The notes: generated by a model not told the origin, from the letters alone. DNA of 64,000 nt from Burkholderia sp. BCC0506 (GCF_902833145.1 NZ_CADFEN010000006.1:434001-498000); one strand, 5' to 3'; positions 28,639 through 38,612 are shown, counted from the stretch's first letter. Numbers and translations are program-made.

Positions 28639-30810
28639 TCAGGCCGTGCGCTTCACCGGCCCCGGATCGCTCTGGCTCGGCCGGCCCGTCTCGACGTGGC
28701 CCGCGAAGCGGCGCACGACCTTGTCGTCGCCGCCGTGCAGCGTTGTCGCGGTGATCGTCAGATCGTACCAGCCGTGGCTCGACGCGAGCTCGAAATGCCC
28801 CTCGACGCGCTCGCCCGGCTCCAGCGTGTACGTGCGGGCATGCGCATGGCTGTACGCGTTGTCGACCGTCACGCGGCAGGTCGCACGCCCGCTGTTGCGC
28901 AGTTGCAGATACACGTGGCGGTTGCGCACGTCGTAGCCGATCTTCGCTTCCGGGTTCGCGTGTCGGCCGTCCGCGGCAAGCCGCGTATTGCCCTGGAATT
29001 CGCACAGATAGCCGTTGGGGCCGTAGGCGGCCAGATGGTAGTCGCCGCGCGCGGCCGACGTGCTCCACGTATCGACGAAGCGGTCGTGCGCGGACACCGC
29101 GTAGCGGCGCGGCGGCGTCGCCGGGTTGCGGCGGTCGTACACGTAGAACGCGGCGCCCGCATCGCCGGTGTTCGCGAAGTCGAGCGACACGGTGTCGTCA
29201 TGCGCGCCCACGCGGCTATGCACGAACAACTCGTACGGCAGCGCACGCGCCGGACGCGTGCCGGGCTCCTGCGTCGGCATCGACTGCCGCGCGGGCACCT
29301 GGTACGCCTGGCCGGCGGTCGCGATGTGCTGCGGCACCGTGAAACTCACCGTGCGCGTGTCGGGTCGCGCGGAGAAGTCGAACGCCGACGTGAGGTCGCC
29401 GCAGATCGACCGGCGCCACGCGCTGATGTTCGGCTCCTGCACGCCGAAACGCGCTTCGAGGAAACGCAGCACCGACGTATGGTCGAACGTCTCCGAGCAG
29501 ACCCAGCCGCCCTTCGTCCACGGCGAAATGATGATCAGCGGCACGCGCGGCCCGAGGCCGATCGGCTGGATGCCGCCCGGGTCGGCGCCCGGCACGAGCG
29601 GGCTCATTTCGCCCGGGTACTTGTTCAGGTCGAGCAGTTCGTCGCCGAGGGTCGACAGCAGGTTCGACGACACGATGCCCTGCCCGCCCACGCCGCTCGT
29701 GACCGGCGGCACCGGCGGCACGACGTGGTCGAACAGCCCGTCGTTCTCGTCGTAGTTCAGGATGAACACCGTCTTCGCCCACACCTCGGGGTTCGACGTC
29801 AGCGCCTCGAGCACCATGTTGATGTAGAACGCGCCGTCGGTCGGCGACGCCTGCGGGTGCTCGCTGTACTTGTACGGCGACACGATCCACGACACCTGCG
29901 GCAGGCGGTTGGCCTGCACGTCGGCCTTCAGTTCGGCGAGCGTGTGGTTCGACGCGCCCTTGTCGACGAGCGGGCCGCTCGCGCCTTCCTTCACCTGGAA
30001 GCGCTTGAAGAACATCAGCGAGTTGTCGGTGTAGTTGTCGGTCGGATCACCCGGGATGCCGGTGCCGCCCTGGTACACCTTCCAGCTGATCTTCGCGTTC
30101 TCGAGGCGTTCGGCGTAGGTCGTCCACGTGTAGCCGTTCACGTCGTTGCGCTCGCCGATGCCCGGGCCGTTCGGCGCGCTGCCGTAGACGTTGCGCGAGT
30201 CGATCGTGCCGGTCCACAGGTAGATGCGGTTCGGCGCCGTGTCGGCATGCGCGGAGCAGAAGTACGAATCGCAGATCGTGAACGCGTCGGCCAGCGCGTA
30301 GTGGTACGTGAGATCCTGGCGCTTCAGGTAGCCCATCGTCAGCACGTCCTGCTTCTGGTTCACCCACTGGTCCCACTGGCCGTTGTTCCAGGCGAGGTGG
30401 CCGCTGCTCCAGCCGTGGTTGGTGCCCGGCTGGAATTCGGTCGTCTGCTTCGGGTCGAGATAGAACGGCAGCACGTACGGCGCCGACGGATCGAGCCCGC
30501 GCGAATGGTAGTTCTTCGTGAACACCGACGCCGGCGGCTGCTGCCACACCGGTGCGCCGTTCGGCAGCAGGTGCGGACGCGGGTCGTCGAAACCGCGCAC
30601 GCCGCGCAGCCCGCCGAAGTAATGGTCGAACGAACGGTTTTCCTGCATGAAGATCACGACGTGTTCCACGTCGCGGATCGTGCCGGTGCGATAGGCGGCC
30701 GGCATCGCCAGCGCATTGCGGATCGCGGGCGGGAAGCCCGCATAGGCGGCCATCGCGCCGGCCGACTGCGCGGCGAGGCGCAGGAAATCGCGTCGATTGT
30801 TCGAGGACAT
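28639..30810 (-). CDS. plcN: Tat-exported phospholipase C (PlcN type)
   Basis: This 723-residue phosphocholine-preferring phospholipase C hydrolyses phosphatidylcholine and related lipids outside the inner membrane. The N-terminus NNRRDFLRLAAQSAG is a twin-arginine signal. The phosphoesterase domain (about 45-500) has the active-site motif FMQENRSFDHYFG, the HADTAPNR segment, YDENDGLFDHV and TFDHTSVLRFLE. Two C-terminal DUF756 beta domains follow (about 520-610 and 620-700). The start at 30810 is fixed by the Tat signal. It is divergent from a LysR gene. Release of phosphorylated head groups fits the phosphorus-scavenging neighbourhood. Confidence 0.94.
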   Translation of the reverse strand: MSSNNRRDFLRLAAQSAGAMAAYAGFPPAIRNALAMPAAYRTGTIRDVEHVVIFMQENRSFDHYFGGLRGVRGFDDPRPHLLPNGAPVWQQPPASVFTKNYHSRGLDPSAPYVLPFYLDPKQTTEFQPGTNHGWSSGHLAWNNGQWDQWVNQKQDVLTMGYLKRQDLTYHYALADAFTICDSYFCSAHADTAPNRIYLWTGTIDSRNVYGSAPNGPGIGERNDVNGYTWTTYAERLENAKISWKVYQGGTGIPGDPTDNYTDNSLMFFKRFQVKEGASGPLVDKGASNHTLAELKADVQANRLPQVSWIVSPYKYSEHPQASPTDGAFYINMVLEALTSNPEVWAKTVFILNYDENDGLFDHVVPPVPPVTSGVGGQGIVSSNLLSTLGDELLDLNKYPGEMSPLVPGADPGGIQPIGLGPRVPLIIISPWTKGGWVCSETFDHTSVLRFLEARFGVQEPNISAWRRSICGDLTSAFDFSARPDTRTVSFTVPQHIATAGQAYQVPARQSMPTQEPGTRPARALPYELFVHSRVGAHDDTVSLDFANTGDAGAAFYVYDRRNPATPPRRYAVSAHDRFVDTWSTSAARGDYHLAAYGPNGYLCEFQGNTRLAADGRHANPEAKIGYDVRNRHVYLQLRNSGRATCRVTVDNAYSHAHARTYTLEPGERVEGHFELASSHGWYDLTITATTLHGGDDKVVRRFAGHVETGRPSQSDPGPVKRTA

Positions 30811-31039
30811 GAAAAGCACCCTGTGGTCGGTGGGAGTGGGGTCGCCGGGCGAGCGGGGCCGGCGATCTGCGTCGCCGTCATTACCCCGCACCGGCGTGTC
30901 CCGGCCGTGACCGGTTCCCGCAGGTTTCTTGCGGTCATCCCCAGCTTTTTTTCGAAGTCGCGCACGGCGCGCCTTTCATGCGGCCGACACACGCCTGCGC
31001 TACGCTGACGCGCGATGAAGAGGGGGGAGAAGCCGAGTC

Positions 31040-31957
31040 GTGTTCGATCAGCTGAAGGCGTTTCACGCGACCGTCCGGCAGGGCAGCATCACGCGCGCCG
31101 CGCGCCACCTGGGCGTCAGCCAGCCGACGATCGCCGCGCAGATCCGGCAGGTCGAGCAGATGTACGGCGTCGAGCTGTTCTACCGCAGCGGCCGCAAGCT
31201 CGAGGTGACCGAGACGGGCATCGAGCTGTTGCCGCTCGTCGAGAAGATGATCGCGCTGGAGGCGCAGGCCGACATCATGCTGCGCAACGTCGGCGGCCTG
31301 TTCGAAGGCCACCTGCGGATCGGCGCGACGGGCCCGTACTACATCATGGATGCGGTCGGCCGCTTCTCGAGCGCGCATCCGTCGATCGCGCTCACGTGCC
31401 GGATCGGCAACTCCGAGGAAATCCTGCAGGCGCTGCAGGAATTCCGCATCGATCTCGCGGTCTCGTCGCAGCGCAACGACGCCGACGGCCTCGAACGCCG
31501 GGTGATCTCCACCGATCCGCTCGTGCTCGTCGTGCATCGCGATCATCCGCTCGCGCGCTTCGATTCGATCGACGCGGCGCGGCTCGCCGACGTGCGGCTG
31601 CTGATCCGCGAGGAAGGGTCGGTCACGCGCCGCTGCACGGAGACGATCCTCGCCACGGCCGGCGTCGCGGCCGCCTCGGTCGCCGAGATCGGCAGCCGCG
31701 AAGCGATTCGCGAGGCGATCCTGCACGGGGTGGGCGGCAGCCTCTTTCCGCTCGGCGAGGCCGAGCGCCATCCGGACTTGCGCGTGATCGCGCTGCGCGG
31801 CGTCGACACGACGATCGACGAATACGTGTACTACCTGAAAGCGCGCCGCCAGAGCCCCGCGATCGACGCGTTCCTCGCGTGCATCCTGCCGGGCGGCGGC
31901 GCAGCGGCCGGCGCGGATGAAGCCGGACGAACGTTGCGGCGGGTGAGCGCGCGCTGA
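31040..31957 (+). CDS. LysR-family regulator, possibly aminoethylphosphonate-associated
   Basis: This 305-residue LysR protein starts at a GTG preceded by a strong GGGGGGAGAA ribosome site. The helix-turn-helix is FHATVRQGSITRAARHLGVSQ plus PTIAAQIRQVEQMYG, and the effector domain spans about 90-295. The LysR group associated with aminoethylphosphonate use has a similar N-terminus, and the gene lies at the edge of the phosphonate cluster, so control of phosphonate or phospholipase genes is likely but unproved. It is divergent from plcN across 229 bp. Confidence 0.85.
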   Translation: MFDQLKAFHATVRQGSITRAARHLGVSQPTIAAQIRQVEQMYGVELFYRSGRKLEVTETGIELLPLVEKMIALEAQADIMLRNVGGLFEGHLRIGATGPYYIMDAVGRFSSAHPSIALTCRIGNSEEILQALQEFRIDLAVSSQRNDADGLERRVISTDPLVLVVHRDHPLARFDSIDAARLADVRLLIREEGSVTRRCTETILATAGVAAASVAEIGSREAIREAILHGVGGSLFPLGEAERHPDLRVIALRGVDTTIDEYVYYLKARRQSPAIDAFLACILPGGGAAAGADEAGRTLRRVSAR

Positions 31958-32056
31958 ACCACCGCGCACTCACCGCCTCCGCGCACTACGTGGCGCTGTT
32001 CCCGCGCCTTCCCTCGTCGTTTTCCTCGTGCCTTCGTGCTGTCGCGGCGCCGCCGC

Positions 32057-33697
32057 TCACTTCGGCAGCGCCGGAATCATCCAGGTCAGCACGTGCTGCT
32101 GCAGGAACACCAGCACGCCGAGCAACAGCGTGAGGATCACGCTATGCCAGAAGGTACGCGCGAACACGAGGCCTTCCTGCCCTTTCAGGTCCGTCGTCGA
32201 CACGCCCGTCGCGATGTTCTGCGGCGAGATCATCTTGCCCATCACGCCGCCCGACGAGTTGGTCGCGGCCATCAGCACCGGATCGAGGCCGAGCTGCCGC
32301 GCGGCGACGACCTGCAGGTTGCCGAACAGCGCGTTGCCCGACGTGTCGCTGCCGGACAGGAACACCGCGATCCAGCCGAGCGATGCCGACACCAGCGGGA
32401 ACAGCGCGCCCGTCGACGCGACGCCGGTGCCGAGCGTGTAGCTGATGCCCGAGTAGTTCAGCAGGTACGCGAGCCCGACGATCATCATCACCGTGACGAT
32501 CGCGATCCACGTCTGCCGCCACGTCTTCACCGCGCATTCGACGAACGCGCCGGGGCCGGTGCGCGTCAGCGCGGCCGTGACGATCGCCGACACGAGAATC
32601 GCGGTGCCCGTGCCGAGCGGCTGGAAATCCCAGATCGCCGCATACGGCTTGTGGTACAGCGACACGTACACGGCGTTGTGCAGGCCCGGCCACTTGATCT
32701 TCACGTCGCCGATCGCCGCGATGTTCGCGTGCACCCACACGATCACGACCACCGACACGACGAGCCACGGCAGCCAGCCGCCGAAGCCCGCGCGCGCGGC
32801 GCCGGCCGCGGCCGGCACGCTGCGCGCGAGCGCGTATTGCGGATCGGGCTGCGGCTTCCACACCTGCAGGAAGCCGATCGTCACGATCAGCGACGAGAGC
32901 GACGACAGCACGTCGGTGAGCTGGTAGCCGAGGAAGTTCGACGTGACGAACTGCGCGAGCGCGAAGCTGCCGCCCGACACGAGCAGCGCCGGCCACAGCT
33001 TCGCGATCGAGCGCAGCCCGCCATACGCGCCGACCACGTAGAACGGCAGCAGCAGCGCGAAGAACGGCAACTGGCGGCCGACCATCTGCGCAAGCGTCGC
33101 GGGCGGCAGCGACGTGACCGCGCCGAGCACGGTGATCGGCACGCCGAGCGCGCCGAACGCGACCGGGGCCGTATTGAACAGCAGCGTATAGGTGAGCGCT
33201 TCGAGCGCGGGGAAGCCGAGCGCGATCAATAGCGCGCTCGTGATCGCGACCGGCGTGCCGAATCCGGAGATCCCTTCGAGCAGGCAGCCGAACGAGAACG
33301 CGACGACGAGCAGCACGAGGCGGCGGTCGTCGGGCAGGTTGTCGAGCATCCACTGCCGGAACTGGTCGAAGCGGCCCGACTTCACCGCGATGTTGTACAG
33401 CAGCAGCGCGTTGAAGACGATCCACATCACCGGCACGACCGCGAGCGCCATGCCCGCGCCGACCGCGTTGAACGCGAGCCCGGCCGGCATCCCCCACGCG
33501 CCGATCGCGACCGCGAGGCCCGCGACGAGCCCCGCGAGCGACGCCTGCCACGCGGGGCGGCGCAGCACGCCGAGCGCGATCAGCGCGACCGCGATCGGGA
33601 TCGCGGCGACGAGGAACGACAGGAGCAGCGAGCCGGCAATGGGCGTCAACGGTTGCGCGAAGACGATGCCGGGCGGGAGGGCGTCGGTGGGATTCAT
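32057..33697 (-). CDS. lldP: L-lactate permease
   Basis: This 546-residue protein of the lactate permease family has about 12-13 membrane segments. Conserved parts include CLLEGISGFGTPVAITSALL, FNTAPVAFGALGVPI, SGSDTSGNALFGNLQVVAA and NSSGGVMGKMISPQN. It imports lactate or glycolate with protons. The ATG at 33697 (MNPTDALPPG) was chosen because the first membrane segment follows. The upstream divergent region holds several perfect palindromes but no regulator gene is adjacent, and no lactate dehydrogenase is nearby. Confidence 0.94.
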   Translation of the reverse strand: MNPTDALPPGIVFAQPLTPIAGSLLLSFLVAAIPIAVALIALGVLRRPAWQASLAGLVAGLAVAIGAWGMPAGLAFNAVGAGMALAVVPVMWIVFNALLLYNIAVKSGRFDQFRQWMLDNLPDDRRLVLLVVAFSFGCLLEGISGFGTPVAITSALLIALGFPALEALTYTLLFNTAPVAFGALGVPITVLGAVTSLPPATLAQMVGRQLPFFALLLPFYVVGAYGGLRSIAKLWPALLVSGGSFALAQFVTSNFLGYQLTDVLSSLSSLIVTIGFLQVWKPQPDPQYALARSVPAAAGAARAGFGGWLPWLVVSVVVIVWVHANIAAIGDVKIKWPGLHNAVYVSLYHKPYAAIWDFQPLGTGTAILVSAIVTAALTRTGPGAFVECAVKTWRQTWIAIVTVMMIVGLAYLLNYSGISYTLGTGVASTGALFPLVSASLGWIAVFLSGSDTSGNALFGNLQVVAARQLGLDPVLMAATNSSGGVMGKMISPQNIATGVSTTDLKGQEGLVFARTFWHSVILTLLLGVLVFLQQHVLTWMIPALPK

Positions 33698-33794
33698 CGT
33701 GTCTCCAGAGTCGACCCGTGTTCGCCTCTCGGGGCGCCGGGTTCGGTACAAGGCGATGTCCTGCAGTCGCGACCGCGATCGGGGTGCTTGCGTA

Positions 33795-33825
33795 CGCAAC
33801 GACGTTGCGCGGCCAACCGATCGGT
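33795..33825. promoter_or_regulatory. Two perfect palindromes upstream of lldP
   Basis: CGCAACG-A-CGTTGCG (33795-33809) and ACCGATCGGT (33816-33825) are perfect palindromes 6 bp apart, about 100 bp upstream of the lactate permease start. They may be regulator sites. The rest of the 413-bp region 33698-34110 has no gene. Confidence 0.45.
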
Positions 33826-33974
33826 CGCTTAAAAGAGGTTAGGAGGCGCAACGCGCTTGTACAAGGGGGAGAAGCCCGATGCAGGCGAATCGATGCGCCC
33901 CGTGCGCCGCACGCTGGCCGGCAGATGGCGCGCAGCTGTCGCGTTCGACAGGAACCCCCAGGGCTCGCCGGTGC

Positions 33975-33990
33975 GCGCAATGTTGCGCGA
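33975..33990. promoter_or_regulatory. Perfect palindrome upstream of the DUF4148 gene
   Basis: CGCGCAA-TG-TTGCGCG is a 16-bp perfect palindrome that shares the GCAA...TTGC half-sites with the one at 33795. It lies 120 bp upstream of the DUF4148 start. Confidence 0.4.
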
Positions 33991-34110
33991 CCGGAAAAGG
34001 TGACTGCCAGCCACGCGGATGTTTCGTCCGGCCGCCGAAGCCTAGACTGGCTGCATCGTTTCCGGCCGCGCCGGCGATGGCGCGGCACCGGAACCTCACG
34101 GAGCCACACG

Positions 34111-34428
34111 ATGAAAACGATGAAACACGCGGCCTGCGCATTCGTGCTGATCGGCGCGGCATTCGCCGCGCATGCGCAAGCCACGTCGACGCTCACGCGC
34201 GCGCAGGTCCGCCAGGAACTCGCGGAACTGCAGGCCGCCGGCTACCGGACGAGCCTCGCAAGCAGTCCCGACTTTCCGCGCAACATGCAGGCGATCATGC
34301 AGCGTGCCGCCCGGGCCCGCGGCGAAGGCGACGTTGCCGGTTATGGCGGCGACGGCCGGGCCCACACGGAATCGGGCAAGCCGATGCTGCCGCACGCTGC
34401 CGATCGCGGCACGTACGCCCATCACTGA
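34111..34428 (+). CDS. DUF4148 periplasmic protein
   Basis: This 105-residue secreted protein has a signal peptide (MKTMKHAACAFVLIGAAFAA, cleaved after AHA) and the short DUF4148 motif LTRAQVRQELAELQAAGY, common in multicopy Burkholderia proteins. The mature part is small, Ala/Gly-rich and probably disordered, with a His-containing end. A hydrophilic ribosome site is not obvious. The role is unknown. Confidence 0.85.
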   Translation: MKTMKHAACAFVLIGAAFAAHAQATSTLTRAQVRQELAELQAAGYRTSLASSPDFPRNMQAIMQRAARARGEGDVAGYGGDGRAHTESGKPMLPHAADRGTYAHH

Positions 34429-34496
34429 TCACCGGCGAAACCGGATGTAATCGCATCGCGGCGCGGCGCTCCCCGCGCCGGCCGCGTGCGCGATCG

Positions 34497-36110
34497 TCAC
34501 ACGCTGAAGCGGTTCAGCGTATAGGCGCGATAGGCGGCGACGAACGCGTCGAACGATCCGGCCTCCTTCGCTTCGAGCTCGGCCTGTTCGGCCAGCGACT
34601 TCGCGGCAAGCGCCTGCTCGGTGCGCAGCGTCTCGGCCGACGGCGGACGCGCGCGGAAATGCGCGGCATGCGCGTCGCTCTGCGCGAGCGCGAACGCGAG
34701 GAACGACTGGCCGTTCTCGCGCATCGTGCGCAGCACGCGCGCGGACGGCGTGCGCTCCGGATCGGCGAGCTTCTCGCGCTGCGCGGCGATCGCACGCGCA
34801 TGCTCGTCGCCGCCGCGGATTTCGTCGAGCCGGCGGCCGACGATCTCGATATCGCCCATCAGCTCGTCGGCCCACTGCTGCAGCGTGACCGGCTGGCCGT
34901 CGCGCGTCAGCGTGAGCCCCGGCTTGCGACCGTCCAGCGTCACGCTGCCGAAATTCGCGTTCGCTTCCTTGTACGCGTCGCAGTCGAGCGGCGCGCTTTC
35001 GTCGAGCGCGCACGCGAGCAGGAATGCGTCGATGAAGCGCGCGGTCTCCAGCGCGATGCCGGTCGGCTCGAACGGATCGATGTCGAGGCAGCGCACTTCG
35101 ATGTACTGCACGCCGCGCGACGCGAGCGCATGCAGCGGCCGCTCGCCCGAATACGTGACGCGCTTCGGCCGGATCGTCGAGTAGAACTCGTTCTCGATCT
35201 GCAGCACGTTCGTGTTGATCTGGATCCACTCGCCGTCGCGATGCGTGCCGATCGCCTCGTACGCCGGATACGGCTCGCTCACGGCCTTCGACAGCGCGTC
35301 GAGATAACCGGGCAGCGTGTTGTAGTCGACGTGCAGCGCGGCCTGGGCCGTCGTGTTCGAGTAGCCGAGGTCGCTCATCCGCAGGCTGGTCGCATACGGC
35401 CGGTACAGCGTATCGGCGTCGAACGTGTCGAGCTTGTGCGGCTTGCCGCGCAGGAACTTCGCGTCGAGCACGGGCGACGCGCCGAACAGGTACATCAGCA
35501 GCCAGCTGCGGCGGCGGAAGTTGCGGATCTGCGCGAGATAGCGTTCCGACTGGTAATCGACGAGCGTCGCCGTCGACCCTTCGTCCGCATGCAGGCGCCG
35601 CCACACTTCCTCGTGCAGCGAGTAGTTGTAGTGGATGCCGGCGATGCACTGCATCGTGCGGCCGTAGCGATACGCGAGGCCGCGCCGGTACACCGTCTTC
35701 AGGCGGCCGATGTTCGACGTGCCGTAGTCGGCGATCGGGATCTGGTCGTCGGCCGGCAGCAGGCCCGGCATCGAGTCGTTCCACAGCAGCTCGTCGCCGA
35801 GCGATGCATACACGTAGCGATGCAGATCGTCGAGGCGTTCGAGCGTGAGCGCGGCGTCGCGCTCCGCGGGCGTGATCAGTTCGATCAGCGCTTCGGAATA
35901 GTCGGTCGTCAGCGCCGGATGCGTGAGCGCCGAGCCGAGCGCACGCGGATGCGGCGTGAACGCGATCATCCCGTCGCGCGTCACGCGCAGGCTTTCCTTT
36001 TCGATGCCGCGCAGGCCGTCGGGCAGATGCTGCCGCGTCGGGCCCGAGCTCAGCGCGTCGAGGCGATTCAGCAGCAGTTCGGACTGGCGGTGAGTCATGG
36101 TGTTCGACAT
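34497..36110 (-). CDS. gshA: Glutamate-cysteine ligase
   Basis: This 537-residue enzyme makes gamma-glutamylcysteine, the first step of glutathione synthesis. It is the gammaproteobacterial-type GshA: recognisable segments are GLRGIEKESLRVTRDG, TDYSEALIELITPA, GIHYNYSLHEEVW, and YIEVRCLDIDPFEPTGI. The length agrees with E. coli GshA. The two ATGs at 36110 and 36098 are both possible starts. It is transcribed alone, away from a 454-bp region without genes. Confidence 0.95.
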   Translation of the reverse strand: MSNTMTHRQSELLLNRLDALSSGPTRQHLPDGLRGIEKESLRVTRDGMIAFTPHPRALGSALTHPALTTDYSEALIELITPAERDAALTLERLDDLHRYVYASLGDELLWNDSMPGLLPADDQIPIADYGTSNIGRLKTVYRRGLAYRYGRTMQCIAGIHYNYSLHEEVWRRLHADEGSTATLVDYQSERYLAQIRNFRRRSWLLMYLFGASPVLDAKFLRGKPHKLDTFDADTLYRPYATSLRMSDLGYSNTTAQAALHVDYNTLPGYLDALSKAVSEPYPAYEAIGTHRDGEWIQINTNVLQIENEFYSTIRPKRVTYSGERPLHALASRGVQYIEVRCLDIDPFEPTGIALETARFIDAFLLACALDESAPLDCDAYKEANANFGSVTLDGRKPGLTLTRDGQPVTLQQWADELMGDIEIVGRRLDEIRGGDEHARAIAAQREKLADPERTPSARVLRTMRENGQSFLAFALAQSDAHAAHFRARPPSAETLRTEQALAAKSLAEQAELEAKEAGSFDAFVAAYRAYTLNRFSV

Positions 36111-36564
36111 GGAGACGCAAGTGCGTGACGGCCGCGCGCAGAACGCCGCGCGCGGCCGGCTGGATTGTTGGTCGCTTCGTTGGTAGCGGGCACTTTAACA
36201 TCTCGCCGAAACCCGCGCTTGAGGTGGCCGCGGGTACGACACACGGGCCCCAGCGGGCCACCGGACGGGCCGGGCGCCGTAGTCCCGGCCCGTATCCCCC
36301 GTTTCGGATGAAGCCGATCGGCACGCCGGTCACCGCGATTCGTCGGACGGAATATGAACGGCGAACGGGCGGCCGCAGGTGCAACCGTGCCGCCGAATCG
36401 TTCGGAAAACGACGCGTCGCGCAAGCGTCGCATGCGCGACATCCGGGCCGGCGCCGGATGCATGGCATCGCCATGACGGGCCGCGTCACGCCCGCGCCGC
36501 CGGCGCAACGGGTTGCAGCCCGGCCGGCCTCCTTGCTGTCGCGCCCGGCCGCGGGCCGCGGCGC
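36111..36564. other. Gene-free region between gshA and alkA
   Basis: These 454 bp are the upstream region of gshA and the downstream region of alkA. Apart from the strong hairpin at 36265-36293, I see no coding sequence, promoter match or repeat that I can support. Confidence 0.4.
36265..36293. other. GC hairpin upstream of gshA
   Basis: ACGGGCCGGG and CCCGGCCCGT form a perfect 10-bp stem with a 9-nt loop, 155 bp upstream of gshA. There is no T run on either side, so it is not a standard terminator; it could act in a leader or be a remnant repeat. Confidence 0.4.
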
Positions 36565-37524
36565 TTACCCGCCGCGCGCGCCGCCCGCCCGGTCCGCCAC
36601 GTCGTTCCACAGATGCAGCGCCGCATACGCGCGCCACGGCCGCCAGCCTTCGGTGCGGCGCTTCTGACTGGTGAGCCGGTCGAGCGCCGGGTCGCGCGCA
36701 GCGATCGACTGCATCAGCACGAGATCCGATGCCGGCCACGCGTCCGGGTCGCGCCATGCGCGCATCGCGATGTATTCGACGGTCCACGGGCCGATGCCGG
36801 GCAGATCGAGCCACGCGCCGCGCAGCGTCGCGAGATCGGCATGCGCGCGATCGACCGGCACGTCGCCGGCCGCCACCGCGCGTGCCACGCCGGTCAGTGC
36901 CGCCACGCGCTTGCCGGGCATCCCGATCTTGTCGAGATCGCACGCGGCCAGCGCGCCGGGCGTCGGGAAACGCCACGCGGGCGCGCCGTCGTCGTCATGA
37001 ATCACGCGTTCGCCGGCCCGTTCGACGAGCCGGCCGACGATCGTCGTCGCGGCCTTCACGCTCACCTGCTGGCCGACGATCGCGCGCACCGCCAGCTCGA
37101 ACCCCGACCATGCGCCCGGCACACGCAGCCCCGGCGCGGCCTCGACGAGCGGCGCGAACCACGGATCGCGCGCGAGCCCGGTGCCGATCGCAATCGGATC
37201 GGCGCCGAGGTCGAACATCGTCGCGACGCGCGCGGCGAATGCCTCGTCGACATGACGCGCGATCGCCCCTTCGACGGTCGCGATCAGGCAATGCTTGCGC
37301 GGATGTTTCGTGACGGTGAGCCGGCCCGCCTCGCCGTGCAGGTCGACGATGCGGCGATACACGCCGTCGGCGACCTGCTCGACGCCCGGAATCGCGCGCC
37401 CGCTGAAGAAGCGCAACACGCGCGCCCAGTCGTACGGCGCCTTGTAGCGCAGTTCCATCTGCGCGGACGGCGGCACGAGGCCGCCGTTCGCGAGGGACGT
37501 AATCGTTGTTTTCTCGATGCTCAA
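36565..37524 (-). CDS. alkA: DNA-3-methyladenine glycosylase II
   Basis: AlkA removes 3-methyladenine and other alkylated bases. The 319-residue protein has an N-terminal TBP-like domain and the HhH-GPD core: LDLPGIGPWTVEYIAMRAWR with the catalytic Asp in PASDLVL. No ATG is available near the N-terminus; translation appears to start at the TTG at 37524, which overlaps the ada stop in a TTGA, so it is coupled to ada. An internal ATG (MELRYKAPYDW, 22 codons later) would also retain all domains. The pairing with ada is an adaptive-response operon. Confidence 0.92.
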   Translation of the reverse strand: MSIEKTTITSLANGGLVPPSAQMELRYKAPYDWARVLRFFSGRAIPGVEQVADGVYRRIVDLHGEAGRLTVTKHPRKHCLIATVEGAIARHVDEAFAARVATMFDLGADPIAIGTGLARDPWFAPLVEAAPGLRVPGAWSGFELAVRAIVGQQVSVKAATTIVGRLVERAGERVIHDDDGAPAWRFPTPGALAACDLDKIGMPGKRVAALTGVARAVAAGDVPVDRAHADLATLRGAWLDLPGIGPWTVEYIAMRAWRDPDAWPASDLVLMQSIAARDPALDRLTSQKRRTEGWRPWRAYAALHLWNDVADRAGGARGG

Positions 37525-38612
37525 ACCGCACTGCCCTCCGTCTCGGCTTCGGTTTCGTCGTTGCGAACATGGCGTGCCTCGGCGGCGAGCAGCGTCGCCT
37601 TGCGGCGCACGCCCCAACGATAGCCGGCGAGCGCGCCGCCCTTTTGCACGACGCGGTGGCACGGAATCGCGAGCGCGACCGGGTTCGACGCGCAGGCGGA
37701 CGCGACCGCCCGCACCGCGCGCGGCGAGCCGAGCGCCTCGGCGATTTCCGAATAGCTGCGCGTTTCGCCGTACGGGATATGCGTCAGCGCTTCCCACACG
37801 CGCTGCTGGAACGCGGTCGGCGCGATGTCGAGCGGCAGGTCGAACGCGTGCCGCGTGCCGTCGAGATACGCGCGGATCTGCGTGACGAACGGCGCGAGCC
37901 GCGCGGGCGAGTCGACGAGTTCGGCCCGCGCGAAGGCGTCCTTCAGCTCGCCGACGAGCGACGCCGCGTCGTCGCCGAACGCGATCCGGCAGATCCCCTG
38001 TTCGGTCGCGGCGACGAGCACCGTGCCGAGCGACGTCGACGCGGTCGCATAGTCGATCCGCAGGCCGGCGCCCTGGCGGCGGAACGCGGACGGCGCCATC
38101 CCCAACTCGCGCGGCACCGACGCATAGAGCCGCGACGGCGAGTTGAACCCGGCGTCGACGGCCGCCTGCGTGACCGGCTGCCCGCTTTGCAGCGCCTGCC
38201 GCAGCGCGGCGCCGCGCTGCGCGGCCTGGTACTGCCGCGGCGACACGCCGACCACGCGCTTGAAGAGCCGCTGTAGGTGGAACGGGCTCACGTGCACGGC
38301 GTCGCTCAACTGCTGCAGCGTGAGCCGCTCGGCGTGCGCGTCGAGCACCGCGCATGCACGATTGACGATCGCCAGCTCGCGCGGCAGCCCTTCCGGCTGG
38401 CAACGCTTGCAGGGCCGGAAGCCGGCCGCGCGCGCGGCCGCAGCATCGACGAAAAAGGACACGTTCTCGCGGCGCGGCTGCCGCGACGCGCAGGTCGGGC
38501 GGCAGAACACGCCGGTCGTGCTGACGCCATAGAAGAACGCGCCGTCCGCATGCGGATCGCGCTCGGTCACGGCGCCCCAGCGGGCGTCATCGGTCGGATA
38601 GGCGGTTTTCAT
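37521..38612 (-). CDS. ada: Bifunctional Ada: AraC-type regulator and O6-methylguanine methyltransferase
   Basis: Ada senses methyl phosphotriesters and repairs O6-methylguanine. The 363-residue protein has the N-Ada zinc domain with four cysteines (GVFCRPTCASRQP, PCKRCQP), an AraC helix-turn-helix (LTLQQLSDAVHVSPFHLQRL), the ribonuclease-like domain and the C-terminal methyltransferase with active-site PCHRV. The ATG at 38612 (MKTAYPTDDARWG) was chosen because N-Ada starts there. It is the first gene of ada-alkA, and a 10-bp-arm inverted repeat lies 16-42 bp upstream, where the promoter must be. Confidence 0.95.
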   Translation of the reverse strand: MKTAYPTDDARWGAVTERDPHADGAFFYGVSTTGVFCRPTCASRQPRRENVSFFVDAAAARAAGFRPCKRCQPEGLPRELAIVNRACAVLDAHAERLTLQQLSDAVHVSPFHLQRLFKRVVGVSPRQYQAAQRGAALRQALQSGQPVTQAAVDAGFNSPSRLYASVPRELGMAPSAFRRQGAGLRIDYATASTSLGTVLVAATEQGICRIAFGDDAASLVGELKDAFARAELVDSPARLAPFVTQIRAYLDGTRHAFDLPLDIAPTAFQQRVWEALTHIPYGETRSYSEIAEALGSPRAVRAVASACASNPVALAIPCHRVVQKGGALAGYRWGVRRKATLLAAEARHVRNDETEAETEGSAV

